A stretch of 64,000 bases of DNA, from NCBI GenBank assembly GCA_031769625.1, contig JAUIMM010000016.1, positions 14,086,001-14,150,000 of the forward strand. The letters run 5' to 3'. Under the pieces are notes generated by a model. It saw only the letters and a list, made by a program, of their open reading frames with translations, was not told where the DNA came from and made no database searches. Positions 20,681 to 32,356 of the stretch are shown piece by piece; positions within the stretch are counted from its first letter, which is position 1, and the number at the start of each line of letters is the position of its first letter. The DNA is from Taudactylus pleione. Lineage: Eukaryota; Chordata; Amphibia; Anura; Myobatrachidae. Made by a program: the position numbers and the translations under genes.

Positions 20681-20690
20681 GTTCAGTGGA

Positions 20691-20692
<2 letters not shown>

Positions 20693-20721
<29 letters not shown>
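20693..20721. repeat. (GA)n microsatellite
   Basis: About fourteen uninterrupted GA dinucleotides. Confidence 0.9.
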
Positions 20722-20725
<4 letters not shown>

Positions 20726-20742
20726 ATAAAAAACTCGGAGAC

Positions 20743-20826
20743 TCTTTCACAAAATAAATGGTGTATTCACAAAAAATACAGATTATGTATTTTTTGTGAA
20801 TACACCATTTATTTTGTGAGAGAGTC
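20743..20826. repeat. Long perfect inverted repeat with 7-nt spacer
   Basis: The arm CACAAAATAAATGGTGTATT (continuing to ACAAAAAATAC) is followed after about 7 nt by its exact complement, giving a stem of about 32 bp. Both arms can encode the same peptide run, which explains mirrored open frames. It lies next to the GA microsatellite and upstream of hammerhead-like motif C. Confidence 0.85.
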
Positions 20827-20950
20827 TGAGTGCCACTGCTTGTTCGCATTACTGCTCTGTGTTACTGTGGTTCAGAGGGCATCGGAGCACCTTAAACCCG
20901 AGAGAAGAGTGCCGGTCTGATTACAGATTCTACATTTTATATATATCTAT

Positions 20951-20999
20951 CCTCCTGATGAAGTCCTAGCCATTTTGAATGGACGAAGCGCATTGAGGT
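20951..20999 (+). ncRNA. Hammerhead-like motif C
   Basis: CCTC, then CTGATGA (20955-20961), stem GTCC/GGAC (20963-20966, 20981-20984), then GAAGCG and GAGG closing on CCTC. CTGATGA matches the CUGANGA core exactly; the second core strand is GAAG instead of GAAA. Probably from a Penelope-like 3' end. A single core change could abolish cleavage. Confidence 0.5.
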
Positions 21000-21820
21000 A
21001 TTCCTCCTGTTGAACTGTTCCAGGCTTGCGGTTACCCCAGTTGTCCACATAAGCTTGACATCTTTTACTTAAATGTATGTATGGATATACACTTAATAAT
21101 TTGTGTTCGTATACTTTTTAACTACACACCATTTATTTGTATGGTCTGCTACTGAAAAGACAAGCTCAAGACATCAAGAATTTGAGGTGGGAGAGATCTG
21201 AATACACAATAGGTCTATGTTGGCAAAAAATAAAACCTCTTACCTTTCCACATGGTACGTCTGCACTTAATTAATTAATTGATCACCTAGAAGATTTTAT
21301 ATATACTGCACTAAGTGGCGCTTTTTGTCACAATTACTTATATATATTTTATATCATTTTAACTCATTGACTAGCCGATAGGTCTGTACAGATGTTGGCA
21401 GACACCACAGTTCAGGGATGGTTGTTAGAAATAAAATGTATGCCTATGTGGTCAACTCCTAAGTAGTAAGTAATAATTGGAAATTCATCAGAATAGCTTA
21501 CACTATTGCAACATTAATTGGAGTTAAATTACATGCCATTTTAATCTAAATAATAATTGATAAAAATCCAATTAAGCAGACAACAATAATGCAGTCTTCC
21601 AAGCCCACTGCCCTGATTTCACACTTGGCTCTGCCTGCTGCCTTATTCCTCACAGGGGCAGCTCAAAACATGGGCTGTTGCCTGGAGCACCGTAGCATTG
21701 AAGGGCGCAACCCTAGCAGAAGCTCTGCTGCTCTGTTTGGCCCGGCTGAGGCACTGTCATTGCATCACCGGCCTACCTCTCTGCAACTCCCAGTATGACC
21801 CGTCTCCTCCTCTGTATTAA
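21000..21820. other. No recognised feature
   Basis: Mostly A/T-rich sequence. The TTAATTAATTAATTGAT stretch near 21269 is low complexity. No domain or terminal repeat seen. Confidence 0.35.
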
Positions 21821-21823
21821 TTC

Positions 21824-22163
21824 TAGGGATGGCCATCAGTATGGTTACCATCGATGGCAAAATAGAAAGTGGCCATCGGTGGTAACATACTAGGCAATGG
21901 ATGACCATCGATGGCTTCACCAACCGATGGTCATCCCTATTGCATGACTGACTGGCACATGGGCTGATCAAAACCAGGGGGTGTGGGAGTCGGGGGCGGA
22001 GCTATGCCCCATGTCCCGGCACCTTAAATAAAAAAACTGCGGTTATGTTCTTCCATCGATGGAGGGAGACCATCTGGTTCTCCCCCATCAATGGGAAAAA
22101 CATTTGGCATCGGCCATAAAGCATTGATGATTATGAATCATCGATGGTCGATGGCCATCTCTA
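21824..22163. mobile_element. Non-autonomous DNA transposon, TAGGGATGGCCATC family
   Basis: Terminal inverted repeat TAGGGATGGCCATC / GATGGCCATCTCTA with flanking ATTC on both sides (21820-21823, 22164-22167). The interior is full of ATCGATGG-type palindromes. No coding capacity. Confidence 0.7.
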
Positions 22164-22329
22164 ATTCATTAATTCATTGTGGGCTGTGGCTGTAAGCAGA
22201 CTCCTCCCAGCTCACCTCACCACACAAAAGAGTGTGGGGAGTGGACTCGGAGCTTGCCCGGATGCTGGAGTAGCTGAAGGAGGAGGTAAATAATCCCAGG
22301 TCCATGGGAGCAGTGAGTAATTGAGTGAT

Positions 22330-22890
22330 ACATTTTATGGACTTTTGCAGTGTGTGTGGCTATGGGATCAGGCTATGGAGCAGTGTGTTTGGCTTTGGGG
22401 TCAGGCTATGGGGCAGTGTGTGCGGCTATGAGGGCAGTGTTTGGCTATGGGAGCAGGCTATGGGGCAGTTTGTGTGGCTCTGGTAGCAGGCTTTGAGGGC
22501 AGTGTTTGGCTATGGGGCAGTTTGTTTGGCTCTGGAAGCAGGCTATGGGGCAGTGTATGTGGCTATGGAGGCAGACTATGGGGCAATGAGTGTCTGGACA
22601 GGTTACGGAGCAGTGCATGTGGCAGTGTGTGTGGCTATGGAGCAGTGCGTGTGGCTATGGGGCAGTATGTGCGACTATAGGGGCAGGCTATGGGGCAGTG
22701 TATGTGACTATGGGGGCAGGGTATGGGGCAGTGTGTGTGGCTATGGGGCACTGTGTGTGTGACTATGGGGGCAGGCTATGGGGCAGTGTGCATGACTATG
22801 GGGGCAGGATATGGGGCAGTGTGTGTGGTTATGAGGGCAGTGTGTGTGACTATGGGGATAGGTTATGCGGCAGTGTGTAAATATTGAGTG
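22330..22890 (+). repeat. Minisatellite, CTATGGGGCAGTGTGTGTGG-type units
   Basis: Imperfect tandem units of roughly 20-26 bp built from CTATGG, GGCAGTGTGTGTGG and GGGGCAGG. The array generates overlapping open frames in all three + frames, none of which is credible as a gene. Confidence 0.9.
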
Positions 22891-22908
22891 GAGGTGTAGG
22901 CCACACTC

Positions 22909-23177
22909 ATAGGCATCTTTATAATGGGTGCACACGGACCTCTGGGTCCAGGGGGGCCCACACCACACACCCTGCACCCATAGTTAATAATACACACCTT
23001 TTCGCTGATTCTGGTGTGCTGCTCCGCAGGACCAAGGTGGCGCCATTTTTCCAGTGACCTGCGCATGCACAATAGATTCTGCATTAAGATAGAATCTACT
23101 GTGCTTAGTTCGCTAACAGAAGAGGGGGGCCAAACGGAGGCTGCACACGGGCCCCCTCCTTTCTTAAAATGCCCCTG
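22909..23177. mobile_element. Non-autonomous hAT element, copy 1 of a family
   Basis: It shares GGTGCA, GGGCCCACAC, GAGGCTGCACAC and GGCCCCCTCCT blocks with the copy at 25721-26079. The right end is GCCCCTG. Flanks CCACACTC (22901-22908) and CCGCACTC (23178-23185) are an 8-bp target duplication with one mismatch, as expected for hAT. The left terminus is decayed. Confidence 0.75.
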
Positions 23178-23894
23178 CCGCACTCCTGATCCTATGGTGT
23201 ATATTAAATGTAGGTGGCTGTAGGTTGCTACCTAGGATAATGGAAAGGTCCTTTCTCCTTTCCTTGTATCTATAATTGGGAGAATAGTATCCTATGTGGC
23301 GCAAATCTAATCGTGGATGGGTTAATGGAAAATATTAATAATAGATTTTAAAATCAATATTTCAATTGTAGAAGTATAGAAACATTTTGGTTTGACCACA
23401 TATGAAAAAGGCGTTAAAAATGTGATGGTAATTTTAAAACAAAATGCTTGTCTAAGTAGTGAGTACAGACATTATCACTAGAACATAAATACAATAACAT
23501 TTGTGTCAGAGATGCATGCAGATAGAACATGAAAGTCTTTAAAACATATGATATTGAGACATATGGCTATGCAATAATAAATGTTCTTATGCTTTTCTTT
23601 TATTATTGGCTATGCAATAATAAATGACCTTATATTTCCTCTCTCATGGCTTCTCATCTACTGCACACTAAACTGCCCCCCTTGTACTCCAGATTCCAAT
23701 TCAAATTACTCACCATGAAAAATCCTAAATAATACCACCCCTTCACACATCTGAGATCTCACATCAAAATACTCTCCGGTTAGATCAACCTCTGACCAGA
23801 TCACCTCTTTGCTGGTAACCACCTCTCACTCCCACCTACAGGACACTGCACTGTGGCTGCCCCACTGCACCTGCATGTGGCTTGCAGAGTGTCT

Positions 23895-24445
23895 AAAACG
23901 GGTTGGGTATGGAATCCTGGCACTCGGGATGCCGGCTGTCAAAACACTGACAGTGGAATCCCGATGCTGAGGATACCGACGGGATAAGTAAGTATGCTAT
24001 CCCTTCACTCCCTAACCCTCCTTTTCTCTACCCTAACCCTCCCTAGCCCGCACCCTAACCCTCCCAGTAAGTACCTAAACCTAACCCTCTCCCCTTAGTG
24101 CCTAATCCCCCCCCCAAGTGGTGGCTAATCCTGACCCCTCTTTCCCGCAACCTAACCCTAACCTCCCCCCTCTCAAAGCCTTACCCTAATCCCCCCGGGA
24201 TGCTTAAACCTAACCCTCCCCCACCCCCCAGCCCACCCACAGCTAACAGCTAAGGGCGCCCGCTGTACTTTCGATTGGGATGCTGGCTGATGAAATCCCG
24301 GCGTCGGAATCCTGAACTGCGGACAGAAGACTGGCGCCGTCATCCCGATCCCAACGTCGGCATCGGGATTCTGGTGCCTGTCTTCTGTCCGCAGTTCGGG
24401 GTTCCCGCACCAGGATTTCATCAGCCGGCATCTCGATTGTAGGTT
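23895..24445. mobile_element. Non-autonomous DNA element with telomere-like (CCTAACCC) core, copy 1
   Basis: Flanking GC-rich arms (GGGATGCCGGCTG... and ...GACGCCGGCATCGGGATT) enclose about 240 bp of degenerate CCTAACCCT units at about 24000-24230. The same architecture occurs at 58231-58773. The TAACCC units are imperfect and interspersed with TCCCCCC, so this is an internal repeat of a dispersed element. Confidence 0.65.
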
Positions 24446-24544
24446 TTTTTAACTACAGCCCATCTAAAACAGCACCTTGCTGCCTGTGGAGCTGCCTGGT
24501 GTGTCCATAGGAGAGTGGTAAAGTGAAGAGAGATAATGGAGGTG

Positions 24545-24735
24545 ACGTATTAAGCCTTGGAGAGAAAGTACCAACCAATCAGCTCCTAACTGTCGTTTTA
24601 CAGGCTGTATTTGAAAATGACAGGAGCTGATTGGTTGGTACTTTATCTATCTCCATTTTATCTCTCACCAGGTTTTGATAAATCTCCTCCGAAGTACCAA
24701 CCAAACAGTTACTGACTGTCATTTTACAAATACAG
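24545..24735. mobile_element. Palindromic MITE-like element
   Basis: A long inverted repeat: AAGTACCAACCAATCAGCTCC near 24566 and its complement GGAGCTGATTGGTTGGTACTT near 24624, with GTCGTTTTACAGGCTGTATTTGAAAATGAC between. The 3' portion (GAAGTACCAACCAAACAGTT) repeats the arm again. No coding capacity. Confidence 0.6.
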
Positions 24736-25399
24736 CCTACCGCATTTTCTTATACATTTGTGTGTAGCCTTTGTTTTATGTGGTGTATGCTATATACATA
24801 CTGCACAGGTCATCCCATTCCTTTAAGATCAGAAAAAACATTTATGCAGACTAATTTGTGCACCGTGCAAGTACGGCTCTGGTCTCAGTACTATTGGTTG
24901 TAATGAATGATAAGTCAATGTGACTCCATGCTGCATCCCTTCCAAGCATTGTACATAAATAACAATATACGTCCATAGTAAATTAACAATAATTTATGTG
25001 TGTTGTAGGAGATTAATACTGTGAGACTTCACATCTAATATTCCCTGCGGTGGTTTCAGCTAATGATCTGCAATTAAAAGATTTAAAATTTACCAAATTG
25101 TGATTAATTGTGTCAAAAGATCAATAAGATAAATTTTATCTCTGCACAGTTATTGGGGCATTTAAGTATCCATGAAATAGCTAATCAATTGTGGGAAAAA
25201 GTCATTGTGATGCATTGTGATATTGACTTCTTATTTAAAAGATCTATGTGCTGTATCTTTCACTGCTATTTTCTAAGGTTAACAATGATGTACAACGACC
25301 TCAAAAACTAGGTGCAACATCTATCACAATGGAAAAGATTTAAGTTGTTAGCGGTGCAATGCTAGAGAAAAGGATGTCAGGATAACTGCAGTTGATTGG

Positions 25400-26170
25400 G
25401 TAGCATGGATGATGTAATGGTTAGCATTACTCATAACCCTTTTAAACCACAGCTAAAACCTGGGTTATTGCCGGGTTAACCCGGGTTGCTGCTGGGTGTA
25501 AAAAGGGCCAGGGTTATATTTCCAGGTCGAGTGACCTGGCAATCCAACCCGGGTAATTTACAGGATATAACACGAGAATGACCCGTGTAACCCTGCAGTG
25601 TAAACGGATAACCCTGGTCGTCTCACCCGGGTCTGGTTTACAGGATCGTGATTTCTGGATTTTCTGGTGCTTGGAGATGATGTCATCTCCAAGCGCCAGC
25701 AGACAATGTTTAATTGCACCCAGGGGCGTATCTATAATGGGTGCAGGGTGTGCAGAGCACATGAGCCCCCAGGTCCAGAGGGGCCCACACTGCACACTCT
25801 GCACCCATAGGTAATTATACTTACCTCTCCGCCGATTCCCAAAGTGCTGATCCACAGCGCCGGACCGGTGCTGTAGAGCAGCAAACACTCACTGGGAAAA
25901 TGGTGGCGGCCATTTTCCCAGTGATCTGCGCATACACAGAAAAGATGTCCCTGGGAAAGTGGGCGCGAGCACCATTTTCTGCGCTGCAGATTCTGGAATG
26001 AAGCCACTGAGCGCTGTAGAGAGGAGTGGGCACAAAATGAGGCTGCACACTGGCCCCCTCCTCTCTTAAAACGTCCCTGATTGCACCTGTGTGCAGTGTG
26101 AACAGTGAATAACCCGGGTCGGCATTGCGGTCTGAAGGGGTCGGGGAGCTGCCTTGGGTCCATGTTCCAA
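25400..26170. mobile_element. GC-rich palindromic element carrying a nested hAT
   Basis: Recurrent GGGTTA/TAACCC palindromes (CCGGGTTAACCCGG at 25470; GGGTTATT), and the hairpin GGTGCTTGGAGATGATGTCATCTCCAAGCGCC at 25668-25698 (arms GCTTGGAGATGA/TCATCTCCAAGC). The sequence resumes after the hAT at 25721-26079 with AATAACCCGGGTCGG. The exact termini were not resolved. Confidence 0.45.
25721..26079. mobile_element. Non-autonomous hAT element, copy 2 (359 bp)
   Basis: Starts CAGGGGCGTATC and ends AAAACGTCCCTG (hAT-style CAGGG/CCCTG inverted termini), flanked by a perfect 8-bp duplication ATTGCACC (25713-25720, 26080-26087). It belongs with the element at 22909-23177. Confidence 0.9.
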
Positions 26171-26184
26171 ATACCGGGTCAGAC

Positions 26185-26440
26185 TCGGGACTTAGGAGTA
26201 AACTCACAGCAATGAGGTTGTGGATTCGTTTCCCACCACAGCCCTGACTGTGTGGAGATTGTATATTATCCCTGTGTTTGTGTAGGTTTCCCCCAGGTAC
26301 TCTAGTTTGCTCCAACAATCCAAAAATATACTGGTAGGTTAAATTGGCGCCTGAAAAATAATTAACCTCAGTATGTAACTGTGTGTGTACATGTGGTAGG
26401 GAATATAGATTGTAAGTGTGATACCCCAGTGCAATTAAAT
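26185..26440 (+). mobile_element. V-SINE-like SINE
   Basis: Contains the conserved central segment of V-SINEs (TGTGTGGAGATTGTA, then CCCTGTGTTTGTGTAGG, TTTCCCCCAGGTACTC and CTGGTAGGTTAA), preceded by GGATTCGTTTCCCACC, a B-box-like tRNA-derived remnant. The 3' tail drifts into GATTGTAAGTGTGATACC. Decayed. Confidence 0.65.
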
Positions 26441-26449
26441 GATACCAGA

Positions 26450-27042
26450 AAATGTCATATATGTACACTGAACAGATATATATCTGCATGTTGTATTTAA
26501 TAATAATTTATGTATGTACACTGTAATAAATAGATAAAAATGGTAATTAATTTAGTTAATTTTGGACTGTTTATTGTGATGTTTTGGCACTTATATCCCT
26601 GGTGTTGTTATACTTCCTAGCTCGTTTCCCTCCAGAGGGCCCTCATAGACTCTTCTACTCCACCCCAGCCTAAGATGGCTACAGGCAGTCCTCAAGACTG
26701 GGACTCATCTACTGGTTGTTAGAGAGGAGCCCTGTTGACATAGAAGGACTTAAGGTGCTAGGAAGGACAGCCCAGCGCGTGAGTGCGGCGGGAGCAAAGC
26801 CTGCTCGTACTCATCCGTTGGGAAAGGATATATAAGGTCCGACAATGGACAGTTGAGGAGGGTGTGCCCAAGGCAGTTGAAGAGTAATGGCTCCCTGCAC
26901 TAGCCGACTCTCACCTCAGAGTTCCCGGAGGTGAACGAGGATGAGGCGGAGTCGCCGAGGGTTATCCTCAACATCCAGAGGTCTATCGGGGGGTGACGAA
27001 CAGCCCTGGAAGGTGCGGCTCGGGCAGGGCTGCACTGAGAAA
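26450..27042. other. No recognised feature
   Basis: Unique-looking sequence with a GC-rich part after 26760. No credible open frame or terminal repeat. Confidence 0.35.
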
Positions 27043-27047
27043 CAGAG

Positions 27048-27579
27048 GGCCTGATTCAGAGCCGGATGCTCTGACCAGAGCGCTCGCTCTGAATCAGGAC
27101 CCTCCTACCTGAAAATGGAGCGGCCTCTTGGACGCTCACATAGCTGCGGGTGACCACCCACAGCTTATGCGAGCGTCCATGATGATGGTCGCGATGGTCA
27201 AGACCATCGCGACCATCGGGCTTGCGACTAGACCCTGCAGTAGGGTCTCGCTGCCGCAAGCCCAGGAGTGATTTTGGCTCTATCAGAGCCAAAATCACTC
27301 CCACTGACATCACTAGTGATGGCAGTGGGGATGGATCCAGACGGTAGGCGTTCCCATGGGAACGCCTCCGTCTGGCAACCACGCCCCCTGGCACGCCCAC
27401 TAAAGGGGATGTGCTGTCAGTCATCATCGACAGCACGCCCCCTTTAGTGCGAGACCCATAACGATGGCTTGGCCGTCGTTATTCGGGTCTCGCGCATGCG
27501 CACGATGGAGCTCCCTTCGTCGTGCGCATGCGCATTTGGGTACCATCGACCCGCTTGCGAGCGGGTCTGAATGAGACCC
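27048..27579 (+). mobile_element. Multi-hairpin transposon, copy 2 (532 bp)
   Basis: About eleven successive hairpins, including GATGGTCGCGATGGTC/GACCATCGCGACCATC (perfect, near 27184), the stem of 17 bp at 27265-27301 (perfect, 3-nt loop), CCACTGACATCAC/GTGATGGCAGTGG, GGCGTTCCCATGGGAACGCC, CACTAAAGG/CCTTTAGTG at 27398-27449, GCGAGACCC/GGGTCTCGC and GCGCATGCGCACGA/TCGTGCGCATGCGC. Termini GGCCTGATTCAGA / TCTGAATGAGACC(C), flanked by AGAG (27044-27047, 27580-27583). No protein-coding capacity. Confidence 0.9.
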
Positions 27580-27589
27580 AGAGTCCCAT

Positions 27590-28700
27590 TAACTATGATC
27601 GCAAGAGGTGGACGGGAGATCTGTGCAGGAGGGGTAAGGAGAGCTTGACACACGCCGCCAACAAGAGCTTCTTAACCACAATTTCTACTAGTCAACCTAC
27701 CCAGTGTAATCATTATTATCATCACACAGACTCCTTGCTCACTATGTAGCCAGTAGTGCTCCGCATTTCTGATAGTAAAGATGCACAGTGTATGAACCCT
27801 GTCAGTCACAGAGACATTGAGCTATTCTCCTGCAGCATATAACTAAATCCATAGGGTGCATTAATTATCAGGAGTCCTGGAAGTAATCCATTATAGAGTT
27901 GATAAAGACCAGGTCTGTCCTGTACAGTGGAAGTACTGAGGATAATAATAACTAGCAACCTTGAGCTCAGAGAAATAGTGTTCAGTAACACTGGACTCTG
28001 CTACTGATTAAGCACAGTAATCGAACAAGTGGATGTATTAACTAAAGTATCCATTAGCTCAGAATCCCCTCAGGAATAGTTGCAAGGATAGAATAAAACT
28101 GAATAGCTACATTTAACCACCCTCCTTACAGACTTATCTGCTACAGTGAAGCATTCCTCCAAGTTATTAGTGTTGCACAAGAATTTATATCCAGTCAGAC
28201 TGTCAAAACTGCTAAGAAAAGGATTTCAGTGTAATTTGTAGTAGAGGCAACCATGACTTGGAAAAGGATAAGAGTAGCAAGCTAGGATATTGAATAAATA
28301 GTGTACACTGTAACTAAAACCCATTCTACATATCCCGGGCAACGAATAGTGCACTTTACTAACTTATTCAGTGCTATACTTTACACCTTAAAAACAAGTC
28401 AATCGTAACAGTAATCAATCGTAACAGTAAGAGAGATGCTAACTAGGGAAAGATAAGATATTCCAAAGGTCTGGACTAAAACCATAGTTATTAGGATTTA
28501 ATAGAATACATGCTGTCAGGTATTGTGGTGTATAATATTGTGATTGGAAAAGGTTATATTTTTCATATATCTAAATTTATTGTTACATAAAATGATACTT
28601 ACCAGTTTGAAGGTTACAGATTCCGGATCAAGGGTCATTGTGGATGACCGAAGAGTTCCCGAAAAATAAAGCAAACAGTGTGTTATTGTGTGTATTGAAT
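27590..28700. other. No recognised feature
   Basis: A/T-rich sequence. I see no domain, array or terminal repeat here. Confidence 0.35.
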
Positions 28701-28774
28701 CTAAATGTATTGTAATGATAGTCGTTATGATATTTTATCATCTAGTAAAAAGAAATTCTTAGACAAGAATATCA

Positions 28775-28905
28775 TGAACTCCCTTGGAAAAGAATTACAG
28801 GAAATGGTATACCACATAAGCTCAAATGGGGCAGGGACATGTGAATGGCCAAATATTCTCTGTAAAGCGCTGCGGAATATGTGTGTGCTATATAAATAAC
28901 TGGTA
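28775..28905 (+). mobile_element. SINE 3' tail
   Basis: CTGTAAAGCGCTGCGGAATATGTG and GCTATATAAATAACTGG are the typical 3' tail of amphibian V-SINE-type elements, which borrow it from an L2-type LINE. Only the tail region is recognisable. Confidence 0.6.
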
Positions 28906-28954
28906 AGAAATTGAATTGAGTTCTTAATGATGGTTAGACAAGAAGTGCTTGACC

Positions 28955-29773
28955 CAGTGTTTCCCAAACTGTGTGCCGCGGCACCCTGAGGTGCCGCAGC
29001 GCACTTAGCGGGGTGCCGCGCAGGCCCTCCTACCGCCGGGCATTTCTTTTAACAATATTTTTTTGTTCAGGCAGCCAGTCTCTGTAGCAATGCAGTTCTC
29101 CCAATTTTTAAAGAACTGTATTAGGGAAGGGCTGGATGGGGGTCGGGATATAGAGCAGCAGCAGGCAGCTCGGTGCAGATCTTCTTTCCTGCTGCTGCTC
29201 TATGTGCTAGTGACACTCAGGGTCAATTTGGTGGAGCTCAGCACATGCTCCTCTGACCCCAGCAGAGAGGATGGGACTACAGCAGCATAGAGGAAGAAGG
29301 AGCTGCTGGCTCCGACTCCACATCAAGCAAGGTGATAGAGGTACCGCAGTCTGCCTGCATGTGTGTATGTATGTGTCTATGTGTGAGCCTGCCTGTGTGT
29401 ATGTATGTATGACCCTGCCTGTGTGTGTGTGTGTGTGTGTGTCTGTCTGTATGTTTGTGTGTGTGTATATGTAGGTGTGACCACGCCTTTATGTGTGTAT
29501 GTATATGTCTATGTGTGACCCTGCCAGTGTGTATGTATGTATGTATGTATGTATATGTCTATGTGTGACCCTGCCTGTACATATGTATGTGTATGTCTTA
29601 TGCACACTTAAGAGGTTATTATTGTAAGAGAACCTCTCTTTTACCAGTATTACATTAGTGTAAGTTCCAATGGAACCTCAACACTAATTGAATCTACCCC
29701 TTAGCTTAGGGTTCCATGAAAAAATTCTGAGAAAATAAGGGTGCCACACTCAGAGAAAGTTTGGGAACCACTG
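28955..29773. mobile_element. hAT element with CAGTGTTTCCCAAACT termini (819 bp)
   Basis: Termini CAGTGTTTCCCAAACTGTG and AAAGTTTGGGAACCACTG are Charlie-like hAT inverted repeats. A perfect 8-bp duplication GCTTGACC flanks it (28947-28954, 29774-29781). The interior has no transposase; it contains a TG/TATG-rich microsatellite at 29355-29590, the source of a short repetitive open frame. Confidence 0.92.
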
Positions 29774-29996
29774 GCTTGACCTATTTAATATATAGAGGGG
29801 TAATTATTTCCCTTCCCCCAACTATTTTATTATGTTCATTATTAAACTATAAGCCCAAAGTTAGCAATTGCAGTATAATAAAGGAAGCCGTGAGCTATGA
29901 CATTTTATTAAATCATGTAGGCTGCACACCCAGGACCTTCCTCTCTTCTACCCACCACTATATTTTGTGGGCTACACAAACATGGCCTTCCCCTCC

Positions 29997-31044
29997 CAGA
30001 GCTGGTGCAAGGTTTCTTGGCACCCTAAGCATTTCTTCATCCTTGCGCCCCCCCCTCCCTCTGATAGCTACACAATCCCTTATACAGTGCCCCCTGTAGT
30101 GGCCCCCTATGCAGTGCCCCTTATATAATGCCCTCAGTAGTAGTCCCCCTATGCAGTGCCCCTTATATAATGCCCCCAGTAGTAGTCCCCCTATGCAGTG
30201 CTCCTTATATAATGCCCCCAGTAGCAGTCCCACCTACTCATTGCCCCAGGTAGTGGTCCTCCTATGCAGTGCCCCTTATATAGTGCCCCCAGTACTAGTC
30301 CACCCTTTTGCAGTGCCCCCAGTAGAAGTCGTGCACCCAGTAGTAGCCTCCCCCCCAGCAATGCCCCTAGTAGTAATAGTGCCCCCAATAGTAGCCTCCC
30401 CCAGCAGTGCCCCCAGTAGTAGACTCCTCCCAGCAGTAGTCATGCCCACAGTAGTAGCCTCCCCCAGTAATGCCCCCATAGTAATCGTGCCCCCAGTAGT
30501 AGCCTCCCCTGAGCAGTGCCCCCAGTAGTGATCTACCCCCAGCAGTACCCCCAGTAGTAGTCGTGCGGTGTCCTCAGTAGTAGCCTCCTCCCAGCATTGC
30601 CCCTAGTAGTGATCTCCTCCTCAGCAGTACCCCCAGTAGTAGTCACGCGGTGTCCCTAGTAGCAGCCTCCCCCCAGCAGTAATCTCAGCCAATCACAGAC
30701 GTAAAAAAAAAAAAAAAAACTCCTCTTCCCTTAATCCCCGCTCCGGCGTCCGCTCCTCTGTCCCCCGAGCGGGCCCGCTCTGCATGATGGGAGAGACATC
30801 ATGATGTCTCTCCCATCACCCACTACGGGAGCTGGAGCTCCAGCTCGGCGTCAGCAGTGGGCACGGAGCAGCCGATGAGAGTCTGTGTGACTCTCATCGG
30901 CTGCTAAAACAAACACACAGCTGCCAGCGGCTGTGTTTGTTCCTATTAGTGTAGTGCGGACTGCACTTATGTGCCGTCCACACTACTGCTCTACAGGGCC
31001 CGCGCTCTTAGGCAAATGCCTAAGTTTGCCTAGTGGCGGCCATG
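29997..31044. mobile_element. Non-autonomous hAT inserted in the minisatellite
   Basis: Starts CAGAGCTGGTGCAAGG and ends GTGGCGGCCATG, flanked by a perfect 8-bp duplication TCCCCTCC (29989-29996, 31045-31052). Its interior is itself a minisatellite of GCAGTGCCCCTTATATAATG / CCCCCAGTAGTAGTC units (30060-30690) plus hairpins such as CATCATGATGTC near 30800. The long open frames in the array are artefacts. Confidence 0.85.
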
Positions 31045-31548
31045 TCCCCTCCTCTATCCAACACTTGTATATTATGTAGGCTACACAATCAGGGCAATCC
31101 CCTCCTCTACCTACCACTTGTATCTTATGTAGGCTACACAACCATGGCCTTCCTTTTCTCTACCCACCACTTGTATATTATGTAGGCTACACACCCAGAG
31201 CATTTCTCTCCTATATCCACCATTTGTATATTGTGTAGACTACACACCCAGGATGTTCCTCTACTCTACCTTACACTTGTATATTATGTAGACTAAACAA
31301 CCACGGCCATCCCCTCCACTATCTACCACTTGTATATTATATAGGCTACACAACCAGGGCCTCCCCCTCCTCTACCCATCTCTTGTATATTATATAGGCT
31401 ACACACACAGGGCCTTCCTCTCCTCTACCCACCACTTGTATATTATGTGTGCTACACAAACATGACCATCCTTTCCTCTACCAACCACTTGTATAATATG
31501 TAGGCTGCACAACCTTGGTCTTTCCTCTACCAACCACTTGTATATTAA

Positions 31549-32356
31549 TAGGGGTATTCAATATGGGAGCGATAACATCAGTTTTGCGTTAATATCGCAC
31601 TTATGATGTCATTATCACAGGTTTTAGTCTTACACCGTATTCAATTTCAAAGACTTATCGCAGTTTTGAAAAGTCTTTGATAAAAAACGGTGATAACTTT
31701 TCACCATTGAATAGGTGTTGAAAAAAAGTGCAGAATTGGGGTTTAGGCTTAAAAAAAATAGCCTGCACCCCTGGGAATGACATTTAAAAAAGTACTGTGT
31801 CAAAAAAAGTTTTAAAAAAAAATAGAGACACCTCAAAAAACGAATTAAAAAATTGGGGGGAAAAAAATGTTTAACAATAGGGAAATAGGTTCAGGGCTAT
31901 TCTGCAAGTATGCGGCAGGTGTTTTGTAGAATAGATTTATAGTGGCAGGTGCACAAATGCAGAATTTTTAAAAACTTACTTTAGGGACATCAAAATATGC
32001 TAGTACCCATTTTCATGTACCCCAAATTTGATGGGACCACTTAAAAAAACCTAAGTGCTCTTCTGCATCACTTCTTCAATGTCGGGAAAAAACACCTGCT
32101 GATGCTATTTAAATCCCCGACTTTCATTGAAATGCTAAAACGGGGGTACCCATAGTGTTCCCCCATGTTTTTACAACTTTAGGGGGGTCTTACAATTTTT
32201 TTAAGGAAAAATTTGTAACTTTACTCCCGTTTTCATTAATTTTATATTGATTACGGGGATAAGCGGGCACGCGCCCGATACTTTATCGCAGGTAAAAACT
32301 CCGATATGAAACGTTAACTTTGACAGTGAAGTTAAAGTTTCATATTGAATACCCCT
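31549..32356. mobile_element. Non-autonomous DNA transposon, AGGGGTATTCAATATG family
   Basis: Terminal inverted repeats AGGGGTATTCAATATG / CATATTGAATACCCCT. The surrounding minisatellite reads as one intact unit when the element and a TA are removed, indicating a TA-type target duplication. No coding capacity; poly(A)-like patches only. Confidence 0.75.

Noticed and set aside
22330..22890. Glycine- and valine-rich repeat protein
   Set aside because: Open frames exist in all three + frames because the DNA is a minisatellite, with no start context or flanking exons.
24000..24230. True interstitial telomere
   Set aside because: Units are degenerate, mixed with C runs, and enclosed by arms shared with 58231-58773.
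30105..30530. Proline/serine-rich protein on the + strand and its mirror on the minus strand
   Set aside because: Produced by a minisatellite inside a hAT element.
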